6,585 nt of DNA from an uncultured Coriobacteriaceae bacterium (lineage in GTDB: Bacteria > Actinomycetota > Coriobacteriia > Coriobacteriales > QAMH01), in assembly GCA_902796975.1 (NCBI GenBank), contig CADBRF010000246.1, forward strand, positions 1 through 6,585, read 5' to 3'. Below are positions 1-5,460 of this stretch, piece after piece (position 1 is the stretch's first letter; each line of letters begins with the position of its first letter). Both the position numbers and the translations under genes were made by a program. Under the pieces are notes generated by a model. That model searched no databases. It was not told the DNA's origin and worked only from the letters and a program-made list of their open reading frames with translations.

Positions 1-927
1 ATTGCCTTAAACGATCAGCTTGCAAGCGCAAAAGAAGAGCTGAAAACTGAAAGCGACCCTGACATCAGGGAGCTCGCCCAGGAGGAAATCAGCGAGCTCG
101 AAGCTCAGATTCCTCCCCTGGAAGAGGACATCAAGTTCATGCTTCTTCCCAAGGATCCCAACGATGAAAAGGACATCATCGTCGAGATACGTGCGGGAGC
201 TGGCGGTGATGAGGCGGCAATCTTCGCAGGCGATCTCTTCAGGATGTACCAGCGCTATGCTGAGAGCCGCAAGTGGAAAATCGAAGTTATCGATTCCTCC
301 CCTTCTGATATGGGCGGTTTCAAGGAAATCGAATTCAAGATGCTCGGCGATAAAGTGTATAGCTCTATGAAATTCGAGAGCGGCGTGCACCGGGTGCAGC
401 GTGTGCCCAAGACCGAGAGCCAGGGCCGTATCCAGACCTCCACTGCGACAGTTGCGGTTCTTCCCGAAGCAGATGAAGTCGAGGTTGACATCAAGCCAGA
501 GGACCTGCGCATCGACGTGTACCGCGCTGGCGGTCCTGGTGGCCAGTGCGTCAACACCACCGATTCTGCGGTACGCATCACGCATCTTCCCACGGGCCTT
601 GTCGTGCAGTCACAGGATCAGAAATCGCAGATTCAGAACCGCGAGGCAGCTCTTCAGGTGCTCCGCGCCCGTCTCTACGACAAGATGCTCCGCGAGCAGC
701 AAGAGGCTCTTGGCGCCGAGCGCCGCAACCAGATTGGCCATGGCTATCGCAGTGAGAAGATTCGCACCTACAATGGCCCGCAAGATCGTGTGACCGACCA
801 CCGCATCGGCTATAACGGCACCTACGCCGGCATTCTCGAGGGAGATAATCTTAGCGATCTCATCGAGAATCTCGCTGCCGCCGATAGGGCAGCTCGTCTC
901 GAAGAAGCAACGGCTGCTGCTCAGTGA
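1..927 (+). CDS. prfA: Peptide chain release factor 1 (RF1), 5'-truncated by the window edge
   Basis: RF1 reads UAA and UAG in the ribosomal A site and triggers hydrolysis of peptidyl-tRNA. The frame is open from base 1, so the gene begins upstream. 308 residues are visible against about 355-360 in the family, so roughly 50 N-terminal residues are missing. The first visible part is a charged helical stretch rich in E, K and L, as in RF1 domain 1. The PxT stop-codon-recognition tripeptide is present as PKT (bases 406-414) within 'QRVPKTESQGR'. This marks it as RF1, since RF2 has SPF there. The catalytic GGQ lies at bases 538-546 in 'GGPGGQCVNTTDSAVRITH'. A cysteine follows GGQ where E. coli has histidine, which I take as normal family variation. 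The stop TGA overlaps the prmC start. The C-terminus is rich in alanine and acidic residues. Identity is near certain. Confidence 0.97.
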   Translation: MALNDQLASAKEELKTESDPDIRELAQEEISELEAQIPPLEEDIKFMLLPKDPNDEKDIIVEIRAGAGGDEAAIFAGDLFRMYQRYAESRKWKIEVIDSSPSDMGGFKEIEFKMLGDKVYSSMKFESGVHRVQRVPKTESQGRIQTSTATVAVLPEADEVEVDIKPEDLRIDVYRAGGPGGQCVNTTDSAVRITHLPTGLVVQSQDQKSQIQNREAALQVLRARLYDKMLREQQEALGAERRNQIGHGYRSEKIRTYNGPQDRVTDHRIGYNGTYAGILEGDNLSDLIENLAAADRAARLEEATAAAQ

Positions 928-1778
928 TGAACAACCAGTGGACGATTCGCACGACCCTTGCCTGGTGTCGTGACTATCTCGAGCGCCATGGCGACGAGAA
1001 TCCAAAGCTCTCTGCGGAGTGGCTGCTCTCTGCAGCCACTAGCCTCACCCGCATCGAGCTCTATATGGATTTCGATCGCCCGCTCTCCATGGCGGAACGT
1101 GACACTCTGCGCGCCACTCTCAAGCGCCGAGGCAGGGGAGAACCTCTCCAATACATCGCTGGAGAGGCGGCGTTTCGCCATATCGTGGTCCACACGGCAA
1201 AGGGCGTGCTCATACCCCGTCCGGAAACCGAAATGCTCGTACAGGAAGTCCTCGACTGGACTAGCGGCCGCGAAGGGCTGGATGTGCTCGAAGTAGGCAC
1301 TGGCACCGGCTGTATCGCCTGCTCGCTCGCAAAAGAAGCCAAGGCGTATGTCACTGCCACCGATATCTCCCCCGAAGCTATAGCGTGCGCCACGAAAAAC
1401 GTTTCGAATCTCGGGTTTGACGAGCTTGTGACTGTTATCGAAACCGATTGCTGCGATGGTGTCGAGGGGCCCTTCGATGTGCTTGTCAGCAATCCTCCCT
1501 ATATCCCGACGGCTGAAATCGAGGAGTTGCCACGGGAGGTGGCAGATTTCGAACCAAGACTCGCGCTTGATGGGGGAGAGGACGGGCTTGTCATCTTCGA
1601 CAGGCTTGTTGCCGAGGCGCCTCGGCTGCTCAGGGAAAACGGTCTTTTTGCCTGCGAGCTTCATGAAACCTGTTTGGATGAGGCAGCCTCTCGGCTGACG
1701 GAAGCCGGATTTGTCGATGTCGCCGTGGTAGACGATCTCGCCGGACGCCACCGCATCGTTCGCGGCATCCTTAAATAA
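927..1778 (+). CDS. prmC: Release factor glutamine methyltransferase PrmC (HemK)
   Basis: PrmC uses S-adenosylmethionine to N5-methylate the glutamine of the GGQ motif in release factors, which speeds peptide release. This start gives 283 residues, normal for the family. Residues 1-90 form the helical N-terminal substrate-binding domain, including 'RRGRGEPLQYIAGEAAF', and 'LIPRPETEMLV' marks the start of the catalytic domain. The SAM-binding glycine loop is 'VLEVGTGTGC' around residues 121-129. The catalytic NPPY is at residues 189-192 (bases 1491-1502), flanked by 'VSNPPYIP'. The ATG at 927 overlaps the prfA stop by one base (TGATG). A GTG at 924 would overlap by four bases and add one residue. 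Neither has a good SD, so reinitiation after prfA is the likely mode of translation. The gene is complete and its substrate gene lies directly upstream. Confidence 0.96.
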   Translation: MNNQWTIRTTLAWCRDYLERHGDENPKLSAEWLLSAATSLTRIELYMDFDRPLSMAERDTLRATLKRRGRGEPLQYIAGEAAFRHIVVHTAKGVLIPRPETEMLVQEVLDWTSGREGLDVLEVGTGTGCIACSLAKEAKAYVTATDISPEAIACATKNVSNLGFDELVTVIETDCCDGVEGPFDVLVSNPPYIPTAEIEELPREVADFEPRLALDGGEDGLVIFDRLVAEAPRLLRENGLFACELHETCLDEAASRLTEAGFVDVAVVDDLAGRHRIVRGILK

Positions 1779-1952
1779 GGTCTTGACCTGCTATTTCCCA
1801 CTAATCTCATAGGCAATTGCAGAGGCAAGTACCAAACTGATACCTTGTGCAGCTGTTCTGTAACTATTGCCACCAAGAGGTGGAAGAGGCGAAACCTCCA
1901 TGGCATGAAAATCCTTCTACTATAGCAAGTGTTGAAAGAGGAAAGGCAAACG

Positions 1953-1975
1953 GGAAGGCTCCCGGGAAGCCTTTC
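1953..1975 (+). promoter_or_regulatory. Leader hairpin of hsp20 with a competing alternative fold
   Basis: GGAAGGCT (1953-1960) pairs with AGCCTTTC (1968-1975), giving 8 bp with one G-U pair, around the loop CCCGGGA. The same bases can instead form CGGGA (1951-1955) with TCCCG (1960-1964) around AGGC, so the two folds exclude each other. It lies about 26 bases before the hsp20 SD. No T-tract follows, so it is not an intrinsic terminator. A regulatory role is inference. Confidence 0.35.
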
Positions 1976-1994
1976 AGAATTCATCAAAGAAACG

Positions 1995-2012
1995 AGCGAT
2001 TGGAGGATCGTT
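1995..2012 (+). promoter_or_regulatory. hsp20 ribosome binding site presented in a hairpin loop
   Basis: The SD GGAGG at 2002-2006 lies six bases before ATG 2013 and decides the start. It lies within the six-base loop TGGAGG (2001-2006) of a hairpin: AGCGAT (1995-2000) pairs with ATCGTT (2007-2012), 6 bp with one G-U pair. The stem directly abuts the start codon. An upstream CCTCCA (1895-1900) is the exact complement of the loop. These pairings are seen in the sequence; a control function is inferred. Confidence 0.45.
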
Positions 2013-2447
2013 ATGGCTACTGGAATTATTGGTTACAACCCGTTCAGCATGATGGATGATTTTCAGCGTCGAGTCTTCGGTGAGCCGTGGGCTCCGTTCA
2101 ATATCGCTGAGAGCGCAACCCCCTTTAAGACCGATATCAAGGAAGATGGCGACAAGTTCGTGCTGGAGGCTGACCTTCCCGGCTTCAAGAAGGAAGACAT
2201 CAACCTCGACGTCGACGATGACATCCTCACCATTTCGGCGGAGCGTCATTCCGAGCATGAGGACAAGGACAAGGCTGGCAACTACGTCCGTTGCGAGCGT
2301 TCGTATGGCTCGTATAGCCGCAGCTTCGATGTCTCGGCCATCGACCCGGAGAAGATTACCGCAAGCTACGTGGACGGCGTTCTGAGGCTGGATATGCCCA
2401 AGAAGGAAGCACTCCTTCCGAAGAAGACCCATCTCGAGATTCAGTAA
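2013..2447 (+). CDS. Small heat-shock protein, Hsp20/alpha-crystallin family
   Basis: An ATP-independent holdase that binds unfolding proteins in the cytoplasm and hands them to ATP-dependent chaperones. From this ATG it has 144 residues, typical of bacterial Hsp20. The frame stays open upstream to a GTG at 1929, but GGAGG six bases before ATG 2013 and the family-like start 'MATGIIGYNPFSMMDDFQRR' favour the shorter form. The alpha-crystallin domain runs from about residue 36 to 132. It includes 'LEADLPGFKKEDI' (51-63), 'DDILTISAER' (69-78) and the hallmark A-x-x-x-D-G-V-L (117-124). A short C-terminal tail carries an I-x-I-like 'LEI' (141-143), used for oligomer assembly. The N-terminal arm is short (about 35 residues). 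The gene has its own leader and downstream hairpins, so it is probably monocistronic. The usual names (hsp20, ibpA, hsp18) cannot be told apart here. Confidence 0.94.
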   Translation: MATGIIGYNPFSMMDDFQRRVFGEPWAPFNIAESATPFKTDIKEDGDKFVLEADLPGFKKEDINLDVDDDILTISAERHSEHEDKDKAGNYVRCERSYGSYSRSFDVSAIDPEKITASYVDGVLRLDMPKKEALLPKKTHLEIQ

Positions 2448-2454
2448 TCTTCAG

Positions 2455-2478
2455 ATGCTTTTCTAAAGAAAGCATTTT
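2455..2478 (+). terminator. Weak intrinsic terminator after hsp20
   Basis: ATGCTTT (2455-2461) pairs perfectly with AAAGCAT (2469-2475) around a 7-base loop, followed by TTT then AAA. It starts 8 bases after the hsp20 stop. The stem is AT-rich with only two G-C pairs and the T-run is short, so it is probably leaky. Confidence 0.45.
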
Positions 2479-2545
2479 AAACGCTCGACTGTAAACTTCC
2501 TCTCTTTCCCTTCTCTCGAGTCCGGTCACCCCATTTATCCGAACT

Positions 2546-2594
2546 CAGCAGCACAATAAGGCTCGTGGCCCAAAGGCCGCGGGCCTTTCTGCTG
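2546..2594 (+). terminator. Strong two-tier hairpin, probable main terminator of hsp20
   Basis: An inner stem of 13 pairs joins 2558-2570 to 2575-2587 (AAGGC...GGCC with GGCC...GCCTT) around the loop CAAA, with two G-U pairs. It is followed by TTTCTGCTGTTTG. An outer helix CAGCAG (2546-2551) with CTGCTG (2589-2594) closes it, leaving CACAAT opposite a single T. The inner stem plus T-rich tail suits a Rho-independent terminator, although the T-tract is interrupted. It lies 73 bases before the next gene, so an alternative is a structured leader of that gene. Confidence 0.5.
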
Positions 2595-2601
2595 TTTGCG
2601 T

Positions 2602-2630
2602 TTGCCGCGCAGCCAACCGCAGCGTATTTC
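2602..2630 (+). promoter_or_regulatory. Weak candidate promoter for the DUF2064 gene
   Basis: TTGCCG (2602-2607) and TATTTC (2625-2630) are separated by 17 bases and match the sigma-70-type consensus at 4/6 and 3/6 positions. The position after a terminator-like hairpin and before the gene is sensible, but the match is poor. Confidence 0.2.
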
Positions 2631-2667
2631 ATTTCTAGAAAGCCCCACAAGCGGAGATGCTGATAGA

Positions 2668-3573
2668 ATGCCGGCTATGAATACTTCACAGAACACGCGG
2701 CGCAACGCGCTGCTCCTTTTCTCGAAAATTCCCGAGCCGGGAAAGGTCAAGACCCGGCTTACGCCTATCAAGGATGGGTGGTTTGAGCCCGAAGTGGCTT
2801 CCGCGCTCTACCACTGCATGTTCTTTGATGTGGTGGAAATCTGCTGCGATGCCCTGAAAGACCTCGAGCGTGAGGACCTGGAACGTCAGGCAGTGGAAGG
2901 GACATGCGATTATGCCCCTGTTCATGATGAATACGACATCATCATCTCTTCGCCGGGCAAGGGCAGCGAAGAAAAGATGCGGGCGCTCTTCGAGGCGAGC
3001 GGCACCTGGCCGCGCCCTCTCATCTTCACCCACGATGAGGGCGAAAGCTTTGATGAACATTACAACGGTGCCTTTCAGGAAGTGTGGAATCGCGGGTATG
3101 ACACGGTTCTCTCCTTGGGATGCGATATGCCTGCCTTGAGACGAACGGTCGTTGAGGAAGGTTTCCGTCGTCTTCACACGCTGTGCGAGATTCCCGGCGG
3201 TGGCGTTGTCATTGCCCCCGACCAGGAAATGGGCGTATCCGCTGTTGGGTGGACACGAGAAACCGATTTCGACCACACAGGTGTCTACTACAACAAAGAC
3301 GGTATGACAGCGCTTCCGGCTTATATCAAGAAGTGTGCAGAGCAGAATCTCCCGGCACTTTATTTGCCCGACGTCCCGGATGTCGATACCATCCGCGACC
3401 TCAATCACAATGTCACCTTGGTTCAGGCGTTGGAGTATTGCGCCGAGTTCCAAGACGATGTTACGGCGCCCTGGCGCACTGCCGACGCGCTCAGGCAGAT
3501 AGGTTATGACGATATCCGCATCATGCCCAACGATCTTCATGATGACCGTTCGGAAATCGACATCGCGGAATAG
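2668..3573 (+). CDS. DUF2064 / TIGR04282-type glycosyltransferase-like protein
   Basis: This looks like the DUF2064 family (TIGR04282, often labelled arsenosugar-biosynthesis glycosyltransferase), with a nucleotide-diphospho-sugar transferase (GT-A) fold. Supporting signs, in order: a first strand and phosphate loop 'LLLFSKIPEPGKVKTRL' (residues 15-31), 'DEGESFDEHYNGAF' in mid-protein, 'LGCDMPAL' with D153, 'APDQEMGVSAVG' with D185, and 'DVPDVDTIRDL' with D238, D240 and D244 near the end of the core. At 301 residues it is longer than the roughly 200 usual for the family. The extra length lies between the first motif and residue 130, and in an acidic C-terminal tail after residue 250. ATG 2668 has GGAG at 2653-2656, 11 bases upstream. 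ATG 2677 is an alternative with no SD at usable distance. No arsenic or sugar genes are adjacent, so the substrate is unknown. Confidence 0.8.
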   Translation: MPAMNTSQNTRRNALLLFSKIPEPGKVKTRLTPIKDGWFEPEVASALYHCMFFDVVEICCDALKDLEREDLERQAVEGTCDYAPVHDEYDIIISSPGKGSEEKMRALFEASGTWPRPLIFTHDEGESFDEHYNGAFQEVWNRGYDTVLSLGCDMPALRRTVVEEGFRRLHTLCEIPGGGVVIAPDQEMGVSAVGWTRETDFDHTGVYYNKDGMTALPAYIKKCAEQNLPALYLPDVPDVDTIRDLNHNVTLVQALEYCAEFQDDVTAPWRTADALRQIGYDDIRIMPNDLHDDRSEIDIAE

Positions 3574-3650
3574 GCCCCGTCAATAGTTGGTGCGAGGGCG
3601 AAAAGCCAAGATGTATCGCGCTAACCGTGTGCGCAGAGACAAGAGCGAGT

Positions 3651-5288
3651 ATGGACACATCTGAAGAGTCTGAGCTTTCAGGAGAGGATAAAGAGCAAGC
3701 ACGGCAGGTTGCCAAGTCGACGGCGACCATGTCGATTGCCACGCTTGTCTCCCGCGCTACGGGTTTTATCCGTACGTGGGCAATGGCGTTTGCCCTGGGC
3801 AACACGATTCTCGCCTCCTCGTACTCTCTGGCAAATAACCTGCCCAATATGATCTACGAGCTTGTCGCGGGTGGCGTGCTCTCCACCGCCTTTCTCCCCA
3901 TCTACCTGCAGCAGCGAAATATGCGAGGCAAGGGCGAGGCGGGCGCATACGCGTCTAACCTGCTCTCGATAGCCGTCGTCTTCCTGGGGCTCATCGCGCT
4001 CCTGGCATCCGTCTTCGCGCCTCAGGTCATGATGACGCAGACGCTCTTCAGCTCGGCGGACAATGCAACGGTTTCCAACGCCGTGTGGCTCTTCAGGTTC
4101 TTCGCCTTTGAGATTGTCTTCTACGGCATCAGCGCGGTGTTCGGTGGCTTGCTCAATGCGGAGCGGCTGTATTTCTGGCCCGCTGTCAGCTCCATCTTCA
4201 TGAACATCGTGACCATTATCACCTTCTTCGGCTACCCCTTCGTTGTGCAGGCGGGGGAGACCATCGGCCTTGCCTGGCTCGCCATTGGGTCGCTTTTGTC
4301 CATCGCTGCCATGGCATTTGTGCAGCTTCCAGCCCTCATCAAGAGCGGGTTTCATTTCCACCCCATCATCGATTTTCACGGTGAAGGTTTTCGTGAGACG
4401 ATGCGCCTCGCGCTCCCGGCTATCGCCTGCACGGCTATCAACCTCGTCTCGCTTTCCTTCATGAACTCCTGTGCTCTCTCGGTTGCTGACAACGGCCCCT
4501 CCTCGGTGAGCTATGCCTGGATGTGGTACCAGTTCCCCTATGGAGTTCTCGGCGTTGCGCTTTCAACGGCCATGTTCACGGAGATGAGCGACTCGCTGTC
4601 TCGCGGGGATACCGAGGGCTTCAAGAAGCACCTCAACCTCGGTCTTCGCACCACCTGGCTGCTCATTATTCCCATGGCTGCCATGCTCTTTGCCTGTGCG
4701 AACCAGCTTATCGGCTTGTATGCCGCTGGGCGCTTCACTGCTGGGGATATCGCGCCTATCGCCGCGCTCCTTCGTGGATGGGCTGTCGCGCTCCCGCTCT
4801 ATGCCGGCTACATGTATCTCTACCGCGCTTTTTCCTCGCTCAAAGACCTCAAAACCGTTGCCTTCTGCAACTTCTTTCTGACCTTCGTACAGGTTGGGTT
4901 CTATCTGGTTCTCACGGGAACAGCTCATATTCCGGGCATCGACTTCGGCCTTGTGGGTATCGCCATGGGAGATGCGGCTTTCTACACATGCATGACTGTC
5001 GCTCTGCTCTTGGTGCTCCACAAGCGCGTGGGTTCTTTCAAATTCGGAAATCTAGCGCGCTCCACTGCAAAGGTGTCCGCGGCGAGCCTTCTCGGCGGAG
5101 GAGTGACCTACCTGTTCGCGACCTGGCTTGCCACTGTCATCAATATGACAGGCGTGTTGGGCAACCTGCTCGGACTTATCATCTGCGGCGTCTTCGGCCT
5201 TGCTCTTATCTTCGTTCTTTGTCGCCTTCTCCATGTGAGCGAAATTCAGGCGCTGGTCACGAAAATCAGGGGTCGCATCCACCACTAG
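3651..5288 (+). CDS. murJ: Lipid II flippase MurJ (MviN), MATE-like membrane protein
   Basis: MurJ flips undecaprenyl-linked peptidoglycan precursor (lipid II) across the cytoplasmic membrane. The 545-residue product consists mostly of hydrophobic segments (about 13-14), for example around residues 104-124 and 505-527, after an acidic cytoplasmic N-terminus of about 24 residues. The family signature 'SRATGFIRTWAMAFALG' has R35 and R41, at the same 6-residue spacing as the essential R18 and R24 of E. coli MurJ. It is followed by 'LPNMIYELVAGGVLSTAFLPIY', a conserved early loop. The start is not certain: ATG 3651 gives a family-like length but has only a weak purine-rich upstream sequence. GTG 3627 would add eight residues (MCAETRAS) with no better SD. 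The gap to the DUF2064 gene is 77 bases without a visible terminator, so co-transcription is possible. Other MATE/polysaccharide exporters are less likely given the N-terminal motif. Confidence 0.93.
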   Translation: MDTSEESELSGEDKEQARQVAKSTATMSIATLVSRATGFIRTWAMAFALGNTILASSYSLANNLPNMIYELVAGGVLSTAFLPIYLQQRNMRGKGEAGAYASNLLSIAVVFLGLIALLASVFAPQVMMTQTLFSSADNATVSNAVWLFRFFAFEIVFYGISAVFGGLLNAERLYFWPAVSSIFMNIVTIITFFGYPFVVQAGETIGLAWLAIGSLLSIAAMAFVQLPALIKSGFHFHPIIDFHGEGFRETMRLALPAIACTAINLVSLSFMNSCALSVADNGPSSVSYAWMWYQFPYGVLGVALSTAMFTEMSDSLSRGDTEGFKKHLNLGLRTTWLLIIPMAAMLFACANQLIGLYAAGRFTAGDIAPIAALLRGWAVALPLYAGYMYLYRAFSSLKDLKTVAFCNFFLTFVQVGFYLVLTGTAHIPGIDFGLVGIAMGDAAFYTCMTVALLLVLHKRVGSFKFGNLARSTAKVSAASLLGGGVTYLFATWLATVINMTGVLGNLLGLIICGVFGLALIFVLCRLLHVSEIQALVTKIRGRIHH

Positions 5289-5317
5289 CCGCCGTTTAGC
5301 GCCGATGTAATCGTCTG

Positions 5318-5344
5318 GCATTCGTTACGTAACGGATGCGCATC
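5318..5344. promoter_or_regulatory. Two abutting palindromes upstream of hslO, candidate operator
   Basis: A 22-bp dyad with no spacer spans 5318-5339. Its arms GCATTCGTTAC and GTAACGGATGC differ from perfect symmetry at one pair, and its 12-bp core CGTTACGTAACG (5323-5334) is perfect. A second perfect palindrome, GATGCGCATC (5335-5344), begins right after the core. Zero-spacer dyads suit a dimeric DNA-binding protein better than an RNA hairpin. No T-run follows, so it is not a murJ terminator. The regulator is unknown. Confidence 0.45.
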
Positions 5345-5359
5345 AGCTTGAGCAGCGGC

Positions 5360-5389
5360 TTGAACTCGAGGGAAAAATGCAGTTATATC
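5360..5389 (+). promoter_or_regulatory. Candidate promoter P1 of hslO
   Basis: TTGAAC (5360-5365) and TATATC (5384-5389), 18 bases apart, each match the vegetative consensus at four of six positions. Direct repeats CTTGAGC (5347) and CTTGAAC (5359), 12 bp apart, overlap the -35. A small dyad GCAGT-TATATC-ACTGC (5379-5394) surrounds the -10. Confidence 0.3.
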
Positions 5390-5398
5390 ACTGCTGAG

Positions 5399-5425
5399 TT
5401 TGAACTATGTTTCTAGATATATAAA
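5399..5425 (+). promoter_or_regulatory. Candidate promoter P2 of hslO
   Basis: TATAAA (5420-5425) matches the -10 consensus at five of six positions and would place the transcription start about 30 bases before the ATG. The possible -35 is poor: TTTGAA (5399-5404) at 15-base spacing, or the repeated TTGAACT (5400-5406) at still shorter spacing. Confidence 0.35.
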
Positions 5426-5428
5426 CGT

Positions 5429-5443
5429 CCTGCATTCTGCAGG
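5429..5443 (+). promoter_or_regulatory. Inverted repeat just upstream of the hslO ribosome binding site
   Basis: CCTGCA-TTC-TGCAGG is a perfect 6-bp inverted repeat with a 3-base centre. It ends seven bases before the SD AGGAG (5451-5455) and would overlap the start of a P2 transcript. It could be an operator at +1 or a hairpin near the 5' end of the leader. Confidence 0.4.
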
Positions 5444-5460
5444 TTTGGATAGGAGAAAAC

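Larger units (their letters stand above)
1779..2012 (+). promoter_or_regulatory. Leader and intergenic region upstream of hsp20
   Basis: These 234 bases separate prmC from hsp20. I see no T-tract terminator for prmC and no convincing -35/-10 pair. A TTGACC at 1783-1788 lacks a matching -10, and TACTATAGC near 1918 lacks a -35. Neither the CIRCE operator (TTAGCACTC-N9-GAGTGCTAA) nor the HspR repeat (CTTGAGT-N7-ACTCAAG) is present. The region contains several hairpins: CCACC-AAGA-GGTGG at 1870-1883, GAGG-CGAAA-CCTC at 1886-1898, and two overlapping alternatives at 1951-1975. It probably contains the hsp20 promoter and a structured 5' leader, but the transcription start cannot be placed by eye. 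Confidence 0.45.

Noticed and set aside
921..1751. 276-codon open frame on the - strand opposite prmC
   Set aside because: It is the antisense shadow of prmC, whose SAM loop and NPPY motif are intact on the + strand.
1929..2012. N-terminal extension of Hsp20 from GTG 1929
   Set aside because: No SD precedes the GTG, the extension is unlike Hsp20 N-termini, and GGAGG stands six bases before ATG 2013.
1779..2012. CIRCE or HspR heat-shock operator upstream of hsp20
   Set aside because: Read on both strands; neither TTAGCACTC/GAGTGCTAA nor CTTGAGT/ACTCAAG is present, even with a few mismatches at correct spacing.
2686..3540. 284-codon open frame on the - strand opposite the DUF2064 gene
   Set aside because: Antisense shadow; the + strand has the family motifs and an SD, while the - strand product resembles nothing I know.
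4523..5299. 258-codon + strand frame inside murJ
   Set aside because: Overlaps murJ in another frame; the product is rich in R, H, C and S with no domain signs, while murJ is continuous through it.
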